This document shows positions 37,359-46,082 of a stretch of 64,000 nt of DNA, one piece after another. The first letter of the stretch is position 1, and every line of letters starts with the position of its first letter. Under the pieces are notes generated by a model that worked only from the letters and a program-made list of their open reading frames with translations, did no database searches and had not been told where the DNA came from. Source of the stretch: an uncultured Erythrobacter sp. (GTDB lineage Bacteria; Pseudomonadota; Alphaproteobacteria; Sphingomonadales; Sphingomonadaceae); contig NZ_CANMIJ010000001.1 of the NCBI RefSeq assembly GCF_947497915.1, positions 349,501 to 413,500 on the forward strand, given 5' to 3'. The translations under genes were made by a program, and so were the position numbers.

Positions 37359-38147
37359 ATGCAAACACCATTGTCAGCCAACCGCAGCACCGTTCAGCGC
37401 GCTGCCATTATTTTCGCTGTGATTTGCCAGATCGGCTCGTCATTCCTTCCGCTTCTCGGGTTCGGGGAGCAGATCGGCGACCGTTCCGACTCGGTGCGGA
37501 CTTTGATCACGCCATCGGGTTGGGCGTTCTCAATTTGGGGGCTGCTATTCCTCGGCTCGGCCATATTCGCAGTCTGGCAGGCGCTTCCGGCACAGCGCAG
37601 CAATACCTTGCTTGATCGGATCGCTTGGCCTGCCTCGATTGCACTTGGGGCGCAGGGCGTTTGGGCGGCCTATACCGGTTACAATAATCTCACTGCGATC
37701 TCGGCGATCATCATATTTGTCTCGCTCGCAGGTCTGCTGCTTGTGCTGCGCGCGCTCGTTCAACACGGTGAATTCACGGGAAAAGAACGGTGGCTAGTGG
37801 CCCTCGTATTCAGTGCATTGGCCGCATGGCTCACTGCAGCGAGCATTGTGAATGTGTCGGCGACGCTCAAATTTTACGGCGTCGGTGGCGGCGGAACATA
37901 TCCGCTCATCACTACCATCATGGTCGCGATTGGCGGTGTCATCGCCGCGCTTGCAGTCGTGCGGAGCCGGGGCAACCCTTGGTATGCAACCGTGTTCTGC
38001 TGGGCGCTCACAGCGATATATTTTCGCGGTGGTCAAGAAGACGCGTTGATCGCTTGGGCTTGTATCGGTTCTGGCATCTTGGTCGTGTTGGGCGTCTTTG
38101 TCGGCTTATCAAACCCGAGCAATCGCAGGCACTGGCTGGGCGCCTAA
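37359..38147 (+). CDS. Multi-pass membrane protein, distantly TspO/MBR-like
   Basis: This 262-residue protein has about eight predicted membrane segments. The motif ITPSGWAFSIWGLLFLG resembles tryptophan-rich TspO-type proteins, but it is far longer than the usual 160 residues. The assignment is therefore weak and the function unknown. It ends four bases inside the convergent glutamate synthase-like gene. Confidence 0.55.
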   Translation: MQTPLSANRSTVQRAAIIFAVICQIGSSFLPLLGFGEQIGDRSDSVRTLITPSGWAFSIWGLLFLGSAIFAVWQALPAQRSNTLLDRIAWPASIALGAQGVWAAYTGYNNLTAISAIIIFVSLAGLLLVLRALVQHGEFTGKERWLVALVFSALAAWLTAASIVNVSATLKFYGVGGGGTYPLITTIMVAIGGVIAALAVVRSRGNPWYATVFCWALTAIYFRGGQEDALIAWACIGSGILVVLGVFVGLSNPSNRRHWLGA

Positions 38148-39628
38148 GCTGCCTGCACGCCAGTCGCCGGATAAAGCTCGTCCAGCGGCCTTGAACGACC
38201 ATCGGCGCAGACGAGCCGCACATGATACCGCTTCATCCCGCGCGGGTTTGTCACGCCAACGGAATGCGCGATCACGCCGACTTCTTTGCGCATTTGCTTC
38301 ACGAAATTGGCAACGCGCACTGCTTTGTTGGCCGGATCTAGGCCGCGCTGAAGACTTGGATCATGCGTGGTAATGCCGGTTGGGCAGGTGTTTTTGTTGC
38401 ACTTCATCGCCTGAATACAGCCAAGCGCAAACATGAAGCCGCGCGCCGAAATGGTGAAGTCAGCGCCTGCGCAGAGCGCCCATGCAACCTCGCTGGGCGT
38501 GACCAACTTGCCGCTGGCCACGATCCGAATGCGGTCTTTCAAACCCGCCTCGTCGCGCAGATCGACCAGCATCGGCAGAGCTTCTCGCAGGGTTAGACCG
38601 ACATTGTCGATGAGCGGCATCGGGGCCGCGCCGGTTCCGCCATCGCCGCTATCGACGGTGATGAAATCAGGCGCGCTTTCAGGGCCGCGTTTGTTGATCT
38701 CCGCAAACAGTTCTTGCAGCCAACCATAGGCGCCGATCACTGTCTTAAATCCAACAGGCTTGCCGGTAACTTTGCGAATACGGGCGATCATATCGAGCAA
38801 TTCTTCGATGCTGCCGATATCGGTGTGTCGGTTGGGCGAGATCGAGGCTTCGCCCTCTGGAATACCGCGAATTTCGGCAATCTCCGAGTTGACCTTGGCT
38901 GCGGGCAGGATGCCGCCTTTGCCCGGCTTGGCCCCTTGCGATAGCTTGAGTTCGAACATGCGAACTTGCTCGTGCGCGGCGACTTCGCGAAGTTTGTCAT
39001 CGGAAAGGTTGCCGTCTTCGTCGCGCACGCCATATTTCGCTGTGCCGATCTGGAATACGATGTCGCAGCCGCCTTCGAGATGGTAGGGGGATAGCCCGCC
39101 TTCGCCGGTGTTCATCCAGCATCCGGCTTTCGCTGCCCCGTTCGAAAGCGCGCGGACAGCTGGCGTGGAAAGCGCGCCGTAACTCATACCTGAAATGTTG
39201 AAGACAGACGGCGCATCATAGGGAATGCGGGCCGCGCCATCGCCAATCCGCATCGGCGGCGCCTTTACGGCATCTCGTTCCAATGTCGGCCATGGGCAAT
39301 TGACGAAAATCGGGGTGCCGACCGGGTCGAGATTGCGGGTTGAACCGAATGCGACATTGGTTGATTTCGCTTTGGAAGCATCATCCACCCAATCCCGCTG
39401 CGCGCGGTTGAAGGGCATTTCCTCGCGGTCCATCGCGAAGAAGTACTGGCGAAAAAATTCGCCGAGCTCGGACAGGATATGCCGCATGCGGCCGATAACG
39501 GGGTAGTTTCGGCGGACGGTGTCATTCGTCTGATTGCGATCAATAAAGAACAGCGTGATCAGAGCGAGGACCGCAAGTCCCACAACGAATATGAATAGGC
39601 TGGTCAGCCCGTCTAGAAGTGCGGTCAT
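38144..39628 (-). CDS. FMN-binding glutamate synthase-family protein
   Basis: This 494-residue protein has an N-terminal membrane segment (about 8-30) and the FMN/TIM-barrel domain of glutamate synthase large subunits (ISGMSYGALSTPAVRALSNGA; ITVDSGDGGTGAAPMPLIDNVG; FMFALGCIQAMKCNKNTCPTGITTHD). It lacks the glutaminase domain and no small subunit is adjacent, so it may work as a ferredoxin-like or alternative synthase, or as an unrelated oxidoreductase. Its reaction is not established. Confidence 0.82.
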   Translation of the reverse strand: MTALLDGLTSLFIFVVGLAVLALITLFFIDRNQTNDTVRRNYPVIGRMRHILSELGEFFRQYFFAMDREEMPFNRAQRDWVDDASKAKSTNVAFGSTRNLDPVGTPIFVNCPWPTLERDAVKAPPMRIGDGAARIPYDAPSVFNISGMSYGALSTPAVRALSNGAAKAGCWMNTGEGGLSPYHLEGGCDIVFQIGTAKYGVRDEDGNLSDDKLREVAAHEQVRMFELKLSQGAKPGKGGILPAAKVNSEIAEIRGIPEGEASISPNRHTDIGSIEELLDMIARIRKVTGKPVGFKTVIGAYGWLQELFAEINKRGPESAPDFITVDSGDGGTGAAPMPLIDNVGLTLREALPMLVDLRDEAGLKDRIRIVASGKLVTPSEVAWALCAGADFTISARGFMFALGCIQAMKCNKNTCPTGITTHDPSLQRGLDPANKAVRVANFVKQMRKEVGVIAHSVGVTNPRGMKRYHVRLVCADGRSRPLDELYPATGVQAA

Positions 39629-39719
39629 CGTGTATTCCTCCCAAATGCGCCTTGTGACACGCTGTTCGTGTGCCGCCGCATTAAAGTTACACTATTGAAT
39701 GGCGCGCGCCTGTCCACTT

Positions 39720-40532
39720 TCAAGAAGCGGCGCGGGTGTCCTTTGCGGTGTGAACGCCGACTTTGCCGTCATGGTCCGATGTCTGGATTACCCGCCTATC
39801 CTCACCTTCAAGGACGAGCGCGGTCAGCACGCCCGAGCGGAACGCTCCGGTGTCGATCCCGATACGGTTGCCGCAATCCATGACTGTGTCGAAAATTGTG
39901 TGGCCATGCACCACAACTTTTTCCAGCGCGCCTTCGTGATTGAGAAACCGGTCACGAATCCAGAGCATGTCGCTGCGCTTTTGCGCGTCGAGCGGGACGG
40001 ACGGATCAACGCCCGCATGCACGAAGACATAATCGCCGGCGATGATCATTTCCTCAAACGAAGCGACATAATCGCGTTCCTTTTGAGAGATGATTTGAGG
40101 CAGCAATGCATGCAATTCGTCAAGCGTCATTGCGTTGAACTGCTTCTTGGAAATGCCGTAACTCATGATGGTTTCACGGCCACCATGTTTCAGGAAATGC
40201 CGCAGGATGTCGGGCTTTTCGAAGGATTGTAGGAACATCTCTTCATGGTTACCGGCAAGCACGCGCACATCGCGATTTTTCTGCCATTTGCGAGTGCGTT
40301 TAATCACACCTGCACTGTCGGGGCCGCGATCAACGAGGTCACCCAGCAAGATGACGCGCGAATCGGCGGATCCAGAATTCTGGTCGTCCGCCTCAATCGC
40401 ATCAATCAACGCCTCATACAGGTCGAGCCGCCCGTGAATATCGCCAATGACATAATAACGCGTGCCATCAGGCACAGCCGGAAGCCGGGCACGTGCACGA
40501 GGCGAAAATATCTTGCTAAGTGATTTTAACAT
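39720..40532 (-). CDS. Serine/threonine-phosphatase-like metallophosphoesterase
   Basis: This 270-residue two-metal phosphatase has GDIHGRLD (about 29-36), GDLVDRGPDS, GNHEEMF and VHAGVDPS plus a terminal HGHT, the calcineurin-like order typical of PPP-family and diadenosine tetraphosphatase proteins. The substrate is unknown. ATG 40532 is preferred over 40559; neither has a strong ribosome binding site. It is divergent from the TorF-type porin gene across a 314-base gap. Confidence 0.85.
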   Translation of the reverse strand: MLKSLSKIFSPRARARLPAVPDGTRYYVIGDIHGRLDLYEALIDAIEADDQNSGSADSRVILLGDLVDRGPDSAGVIKRTRKWQKNRDVRVLAGNHEEMFLQSFEKPDILRHFLKHGGRETIMSYGISKKQFNAMTLDELHALLPQIISQKERDYVASFEEMIIAGDYVFVHAGVDPSVPLDAQKRSDMLWIRDRFLNHEGALEKVVVHGHTIFDTVMDCGNRIGIDTGAFRSGVLTALVLEGEDRRVIQTSDHDGKVGVHTAKDTRAAS

Positions 40533-40846
40533 GGTTTGATATTCGGTGCGAAACGGCAATCTTTATGGGAGCAAAGCCCGCGATAGAACGGGACCATTGC
40601 TACTGCGACACGGGTCCTGTGACATAACCACGCGCTTGCTGAACCGCAAATGACGAGTGCGCGGCTGTTAACCTGATGCACAAATCACACAATCATGTGT
40701 TCAGAAGGACAAGTTGGTAATTTCTCTTGTGCACTGCATCATTTCTGTGCACGATTGTTTCGCATTTGGATGAGATCGTCGATTAAAATGACGACCAGCA
40801 GATGTGCAGGTGGGACGAAGCAACAACACAAGACAAGGAAGTTGTC
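40533..40846. other. Divergent intergenic region between phosphatase and porin
   Basis: This 314-base stretch is more AT-rich than its neighbours and has no supported coding frame. It contains two GTGCAC palindromes about 20 bases apart near 40730-40755 (TTGTGCACTGC and CTGTGCACGAT) that could be a paired operator. It probably holds the promoters of both divergent genes. No clear -35/-10 pair was identified. Confidence 0.5.
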
Positions 40847-41779
40847 ATGCTCACGTCCATCCGCGGCCTAACCGCCGCTACTCTCTCTGCGGGTTTCCTC
40901 CTATCTGCGGCGCCCGCATTCGCCTCTGAACCTGTTTCGGAAGCGGAAACTACCTCAATTGAATCCAGCGAAGTCCAAATCAATGAAGCGCTGCTTGCAG
41001 CCGCGATTGAAACAGACGGCGCTGAAACCGGTCAACCCGATCTGGCATTGACGCCTGCAATCGTGCGCGCCAGCGCGCCGGTTGAAGACGCCGGGGCCAG
41101 CAATCTGCAAGGCGAAGAGGAAGAGGCAAGCCCGCTGACTTTCTCGGCCAATGTTGCCTTCGCAACCGAATACCGTTTCCGCGGTGTCGCGCTAACCGAC
41201 GGCAATTTCGCCGTGCAGGGCGGCTTTGATGTATCGCACGAATCCGGCCTTTATGTCGGAACGTGGGGATCAAACCTCGATGAACAGACCGTTGGATATG
41301 GCTCTACCGAGCTGGATATCTATGGCGGCTGGAGCGGCGATCTGACCGACGGCGTTTCTGCCGATGTCGGCGCGATTGCTTACCTCTATCCTGACGCCGG
41401 CCCGGGCGATTTCGATTATCTCGAGTTTTACGGCTCGCTCAGCTTCGGCCTAGGCCCGGCATCGCTGACCGGCGGTTTTGCCTATGCGCCGGATCAGGAT
41501 TCGCTTGGCGGCACGGATAACCTCTATCTCTATGCGGATGTCAGCTTCGGTATCCCCGATACGCCGATCACTTTGAACGGCCATGTCGGTTACACCGATG
41601 GTTTTCTGACCTTCACAACAGACAGCGAAGCGATCGACTGGTCGATCAGCGCCGATCTGGCAGTTGGTCCGGCAACGCTAAGCGCCGCCTATGTTGGTGT
41701 CGAAGGCGATGTCCTGATCGATCCAACCGGCACGTTCACTGACGATGCTTTCGTCGTGACGCTTAGCGCCAGCTTCTAA
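40847..41779 (+). CDS. TorF-type outer-membrane porin
   Basis: This 310-residue protein has a signal peptide (AAPAFA at about residues 20-26), a linker of about 75 residues, then a beta-barrel region starting FSANVAFATEYRFRGVALTDG that matches the TorF/TIGR02001 family. The last residue is Phe, as expected for BAM-inserted barrels. ATG 40847 has AAGGA 7 bases upstream; the earlier in-frame ATG at 40802 lacks support. A strong terminator follows. Confidence 0.9.
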   Translation: MLTSIRGLTAATLSAGFLLSAAPAFASEPVSEAETTSIESSEVQINEALLAAAIETDGAETGQPDLALTPAIVRASAPVEDAGASNLQGEEEEASPLTFSANVAFATEYRFRGVALTDGNFAVQGGFDVSHESGLYVGTWGSNLDEQTVGYGSTELDIYGGWSGDLTDGVSADVGAIAYLYPDAGPGDFDYLEFYGSLSFGLGPASLTGGFAYAPDQDSLGGTDNLYLYADVSFGIPDTPITLNGHVGYTDGFLTFTTDSEAIDWSISADLAVGPATLSAAYVGVEGDVLIDPTGTFTDDAFVVTLSASF

Positions 41780-41846
41780 ACAGTTGCTCAGTCGCAGGAG
41801 CGAACGCGCTATCCGTAAATAGACGGAATTGGCGGGACCTCTAAAG

Positions 41847-41884
41847 AAACGCGGGATCGGAAACGGTCCCGCGTTTTCTTTTTT
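41847..41884 (+). terminator. Terminator after the TorF-type porin
   Basis: AAACGCGGGA (41847-41856) pairs with TCCCGCGTTT (41867-41876) around a 10-base loop and is followed by TCTTTTTT. It lies just before the stop of the convergent SIMPL gene. Confidence 0.85.
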
Positions 41885-41888
41885 GCGC

Positions 41889-42659
41889 TCAATCCAGACT
41901 GAAATTGACCGTCGTGACGACGCGAACCTTTTTGTAAGGGCTGTCGGATTTCCCCCAGCCACCGCCATCGCCGTCGCGCGCCTCGATTGAGAAGTACCCT
42001 TGCGTGGCGTCTTTGATCGGGCCGACACCCGCTCCCGAGTCCTGCGCAAATTGTTGAGCAGAAGCGCGGGCGTTTTTGGTCGCCTCTGCCACCATTTCCG
42101 GCTTGATAGTGTTCAACCCAGTGAAGGTGTAGCTCATCCCTGATCCCTCTTCGAGGAATACGCCTTTTCCGACGAGATCGAATTGCTGCGCGACCGCTTT
42201 TTGCGCGCGATCAATATCGTTGGTTCGCAGGGATAGGCGCTGGCGCACGGTATATGTCGTCACGCCGCGATTGGTGTAGCTCGCGACATTCGCGCCGGTC
42301 GGTTGAAGCGCATCATTAGGGAAGCCCAGGCCTTTAAAGAACGCCTCAATTGCTTGCGTATCACCGCGCACTTTGCCTTGCGCTTCGCCCAAATCGGTGG
42401 CGCTGGCAGAGTAGGATATCGTCCAGGTTGCAAGATCGGCGGTGACATCGCGCTCGGCGAGGCCGCGCACCGTCACAGAGCGTTCAGCCTCTTTGGCTCG
42501 AAGCAAGCCATCGCCCAGCAAATATCCGCCGAGCACCATTCCGATAGAGGCAATTGTCGCGGTTCCAAACCAGCGGGCGGTCGCCGTGCCAAGCCTGCTG
42601 TTGCGTGGCAACATCTCGGCTTCAGCGCCCGATTGCAACCGTGTCGTCTCTCCGTTCAT
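41889..42659 (-). CDS. SIMPL (DUF541) domain protein
   Basis: This 256-residue protein has a membrane segment at about 34-52 and a SIMPL/DUF541 domain from about 60 (SVTVRGLAERDVTADLATWTISYSA; QAIEAFFKGLGFPNDALQ; KNARASAQQFAQDSGAGVGPIKDATQG). It is probably inner-membrane anchored and periplasmic. The function of bacterial members is poorly defined, with links to oxidative stress. It is convergent with the porin gene. Confidence 0.85.
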   Translation of the reverse strand: MNGETTRLQSGAEAEMLPRNSRLGTATARWFGTATIASIGMVLGGYLLGDGLLRAKEAERSVTVRGLAERDVTADLATWTISYSASATDLGEAQGKVRGDTQAIEAFFKGLGFPNDALQPTGANVASYTNRGVTTYTVRQRLSLRTNDIDRAQKAVAQQFDLVGKGVFLEEGSGMSYTFTGLNTIKPEMVAEATKNARASAQQFAQDSGAGVGPIKDATQGYFSIEARDGDGGGWGKSDSPYKKVRVVTTVNFSLD

Positions 42660-42836
42660 CTCATCCTCCTCATCGCTTAAACTGCGTTGAGTTGTGTATT
42701 TATGTCGATGAACCGAAATTGAATGTCACCTCGTGCCTAACAACGTGCCCAGACCCAGCGAATCGCCAGTCTATTGAAGGGCGTACACTTGCGGTCATCG
42801 TGTGACCGATTAAGTGGTGGGGCAAAGGAGCTATCC

Positions 42837-43274
42837 ATGGTCAAATATCTTCACTCAATGATCCGCGTCACTGACGCGCAGGCGACAATCGATTTCTTCA
42901 AACTGATCGGCCTAGAGGAAGTGCGCCGCTTTGACGTGGAGGCGGGCCGTTTTACGCTGATCTTTCTTGCTGCACCGGGGCAAGAAGGTGTCGCCGAGGT
43001 TGAGCTGACCTATAATTGGCCGCCAGAGGATGGCAGCGCGGGCGAAACCTATGATGGCGGGCGCAATTTTGGCCACCTCGCGTACCGGGTCGAGAATATT
43101 TATGACACGTGCCAGCGTCTGGCCGATGCTGGTCACATCATTCACCGCCCGCCGCGCGACGGGCACATGGCGTTTGTTAAATCGCCAGATGGCGTTTCGA
43201 TTGAGCTGCTTCAGGACGGCAGCCTTGAACCGCAAGAGCCATGGGCAAGCATGGAAAACGCCGGAACTTGGTAA
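42837..43274 (+). CDS. gloA: Lactoylglutathione lyase (glyoxalase I)
   Basis: GloA converts the hemithioacetal of methylglyoxal and glutathione to S-lactoylglutathione. The 145-residue VOC-fold protein has His6 near the start (KYLHSMIRVTDAQATIDFF), the second metal ligand in NFGHLAYRVENIYDTC, and the final glutamate in SPDGVSIELLQ. Start ATG 42837 has AAAGGAG 6 bases upstream. Confidence 0.92.
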   Translation: MVKYLHSMIRVTDAQATIDFFKLIGLEEVRRFDVEAGRFTLIFLAAPGQEGVAEVELTYNWPPEDGSAGETYDGGRNFGHLAYRVENIYDTCQRLADAGHIIHRPPRDGHMAFVKSPDGVSIELLQDGSLEPQEPWASMENAGTW

Positions 43275-43323
43275 GCTTCGTTTCGCGGCGCTTTAACTTA
43301 TCAACGCGAATGCTTGCTTTCGA

Positions 43324-44580
43324 TCAGCGCAGTGGATCGTTCGGGTAAGGATCGACCGGCTGTTCGCCTTGATCGTCGCAGTCTTCTTCGGGATGCTTTG
43401 TCGTCAGACGCAAGATGACGTAGCCCAAGATCGCCGAAATTCCTGAGCCAACCAGAATGCCAATCTTGGCTTCTTCGACGAAGGCGGGCTGATCAGGGAA
43501 TGCTAGACCGCCGATAAAGATGCTCATGGTGAAACCGATGCCGCAGAGGATCGAAACACCCCAAATCTCAGGCCAGCTTGCGCCTTCCGGGCGTTTGGCA
43601 AAGCCCGTTTTATCAGCGATCCAGACGACGGTGAAAATGCCAAGCTGTTTGCCGACAACGAGCCCGGCAGCCACCGCAAGTGGCAGCGCCGCAACCAAGG
43701 CCTCTGGCCCCATGCCAGCGAGCGAAACACCTGCATTGGCAAACCCAAAAACGGGCACAATCAAATAGGCGCTCCAAGGGGCGATGCCATGTTCGAGCCG
43801 TTCCAGCATCGAATTGCCGTCTTTGCGGTGCAGCGGAATAGTAAGGGCGGCGACCACGCCTGCGATTGTGGCGTGAACACCGGAATTGAGCGCACAATAC
43901 CAAAGCACCACAGCCAGCAGGATATATGGCCAGAAAACTGATACCCGCATCCGGTTAAGCGCAAACATCAGACCAAAGACGACAAGACCCGCAAGCAGCC
44001 ATTCGGCGTAGAGCGACTGTGTGTAGAACAATGCGATAACGACCACCGCGCCGATGTCGTCAACGATGGCTACTGTAAGCAGGAACAACCGCAGCGAAGC
44101 CGGAACGCGGCTGCCGAGCAATCCAAGAACGCCCATCGCAAACGCGATATCGGTGGCCGCTGGAATGGCCCAGCCATCGGCATAGGTGCCGCCGCCCGTC
44201 ACCGCCATATAAACGCCCGCTGGCACCAGCATTCCTGCTGCGGCCGCTAGCATAGGCAGTCGCCGCGCGGCTGGATCGGCAAGTTGCCCTGAGACAACTT
44301 CGCGTTTCACTTCCAGTCCAACGACGAAGAAGAATATCGCCATCAATCCGTCATTGATCCAGTAATGCAAATCTTTCAGCTTTGCGATCGGTGTCCATGA
44401 CAATTCGCCATAGAACAGCTCGCGATATTCGTTTGAATACGCAGAATTGGCCGCGAGCATCGCTGCGGCTGCGACGATGATCAGCAGAATACCTGCGGAC
44501 GCGTCACCCACGAACAAAGCGCGCACCGGTGCAAAGATCTTACGAAGCGGTTTTACGAGAGGGGGATTTGTTTCTGACAT
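43324..44580 (-). CDS. nhaA: Na+/H+ antiporter NhaA
   Basis: NhaA expels sodium in exchange for protons and controls cell pH. The 418-residue protein has about 12 membrane segments. The conserved family motifs GWAIPAATDIAFAMGVLGLLG and LTVAIVDDIGAVVVIALFYT are present; the latter contains the paired aspartates that bind Na+. ATG 44580 is chosen because GAGGG lies about 8 bases upstream, while an in-frame ATG at 44619 is less supported. Confidence 0.95.
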   Translation of the reverse strand: MSETNPPLVKPLRKIFAPVRALFVGDASAGILLIIVAAAAMLAANSAYSNEYRELFYGELSWTPIAKLKDLHYWINDGLMAIFFFVVGLEVKREVVSGQLADPAARRLPMLAAAAGMLVPAGVYMAVTGGGTYADGWAIPAATDIAFAMGVLGLLGSRVPASLRLFLLTVAIVDDIGAVVVIALFYTQSLYAEWLLAGLVVFGLMFALNRMRVSVFWPYILLAVVLWYCALNSGVHATIAGVVAALTIPLHRKDGNSMLERLEHGIAPWSAYLIVPVFGFANAGVSLAGMGPEALVAALPLAVAAGLVVGKQLGIFTVVWIADKTGFAKRPEGASWPEIWGVSILCGIGFTMSIFIGGLAFPDQPAFVEEAKIGILVGSGISAILGYVILRLTTKHPEEDCDDQGEQPVDPYPNDPLR

Positions 44581-44657
44581 ACTGGACGCCCTCTTTGAGA
44601 AAACTTGAACCGGTTGCAAGGCCTATCAGGGCGCGTTACGCTCTTTTTTAGCACGGG

Positions 44658-46082
44658 ATGGGGGTCTTCTTGATGCTTTTTGGATTCGATTTGTGGCAAT
44701 GGCTGGCTTTGATCCAGCATGAGTTGCTTTTATTCGCTGGCATATTCTTTCTGATCGGGGCGGTTGATGACCTCGCGATCGATGCCACCTGGCTTTGGCT
44801 GAAGCTGACAGGGCGCGCCCGGACCCCCGAAATTGACCGGGCTGAACTGCAATCGGCAAAGCTGCATGGCAGCGCGGCGATCTTCATCCCTGCGTGGAAT
44901 GAGGCCAATGTGATCGGCGATACGATCCGCCACGCTTTGTCGAGCTGGCCGCAATCGGCGCTGCGTCTTTATATTGGTTGTTATCGCAATGATCCGGCCA
45001 CGATCAGCGCCGCGATGGCGGCTGCAAACGGCGATGCAAGACTGCGCATTGTGATCCATGATCGCGCAGGACCGAGCACAAAGGCCGATTGTCTAAACCG
45101 CCTGTATGAAGCGATGCGCGATGACGAACGCCGCATGGGTACGGCGTTTGCCATGGTGCTGTTTCACGATGCGGAAGACTTGGTCGATCCGGCGGGACTT
45201 ACCCTGCTCGATAAAGCAATCGCGGGTGGGGCTGATTTCGCGCAATTGCCGGTTGAGCCGTTGGTGCAGCCGAAAAGTCGCTGGCTTGGCAGCCATTATT
45301 GCGAAGAATTTGCCGAAGCTCATGCGAAATCGATGGTTGTGCGCGATGCTTTGGGCGCAGGGCTGCCCGCCGCTGGTGTCGGTTGCGCGGTATCGCGCGA
45401 TGCGCTGCAAAAGCTATCGCACGAACGGTTTGACCGTCTGCCATTCCGGGACGATTCGCTGACCGAGGATTACGAGCTCGGCCTTGCCGTGGCGCAGTCC
45501 GGCGGTACGTGCCGCTTTGTCCGGGCGAGAGGGCGCGATGGATTGCTGGTCGCAACGCGGGCCTATTTCCCCGCGAAGCTCGACGAAGTGGTTCGCCAAA
45601 AGACGCGCTGGGTCCACGGCATTGCCTTGCAAGGATGGGACCGGATCGGTTGGGGCAACAATGGCATCATTGAAATGTGGATGCGCGCTCGTGATCGCCG
45701 CGGCCCGATGACGGCGCTTGTCCTGCTGCTTGGCTACATCTTGTTGGCGCTGACTGCCCTCGGCTGGACCGCTATCGGTCTTGGATATGGTGAGCCAATC
45801 GTGCTTTCACCGCTGCTAAAAGGGCTGCTGATCGCGAACCTTGCAGCATTCCTGTGGCGCGGCGTGTTTCGTTTTGCATTCACCGCGCGTGAATACGGAA
45901 TGACCGAAGGGCTACGCGCTATTCTGCGTGTTCCACTGGCAAACATCATCGCGATCATGTCAGGCAGGCGCGCGGTCACCGCCTATGCCAAGACACTGGC
46001 AGGCGGTGCGATCATTTGGGACAAAACGGAGCATCACGTGCATCCTGCCAGCCTCTTTCAAACGCCGGAGCGCGCGCAATGA
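44658..46082 (+). CDS. NfrB-like family 2 glycosyltransferase
   Basis: This 474-residue membrane glycosyltransferase resembles the N-terminal part of NfrB (bacteriophage N4 receptor and exopolysaccharide synthesis). An N-terminal membrane segment precedes the GT2 domain with AAIFIPAWNEANVIGDTI, the metal motif FHDAEDLVDP, the catalytic TEDYELG and QKTRWVHGIALQGW. At least two more segments lie near 345-410. The C-terminal extension of NfrB (usually over 700 residues) is missing. Its stop overlaps the next gene (ATGA). A second ATG at 44673 with GGGG upstream is also possible. Confidence 0.85.
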   Translation: MGVFLMLFGFDLWQWLALIQHELLLFAGIFFLIGAVDDLAIDATWLWLKLTGRARTPEIDRAELQSAKLHGSAAIFIPAWNEANVIGDTIRHALSSWPQSALRLYIGCYRNDPATISAAMAAANGDARLRIVIHDRAGPSTKADCLNRLYEAMRDDERRMGTAFAMVLFHDAEDLVDPAGLTLLDKAIAGGADFAQLPVEPLVQPKSRWLGSHYCEEFAEAHAKSMVVRDALGAGLPAAGVGCAVSRDALQKLSHERFDRLPFRDDSLTEDYELGLAVAQSGGTCRFVRARGRDGLLVATRAYFPAKLDEVVRQKTRWVHGIALQGWDRIGWGNNGIIEMWMRARDRRGPMTALVLLLGYILLALTALGWTAIGLGYGEPIVLSPLLKGLLIANLAAFLWRGVFRFAFTAREYGMTEGLRAILRVPLANIIAIMSGRRAVTAYAKTLAGGAIIWDKTEHHVHPASLFQTPERAQ

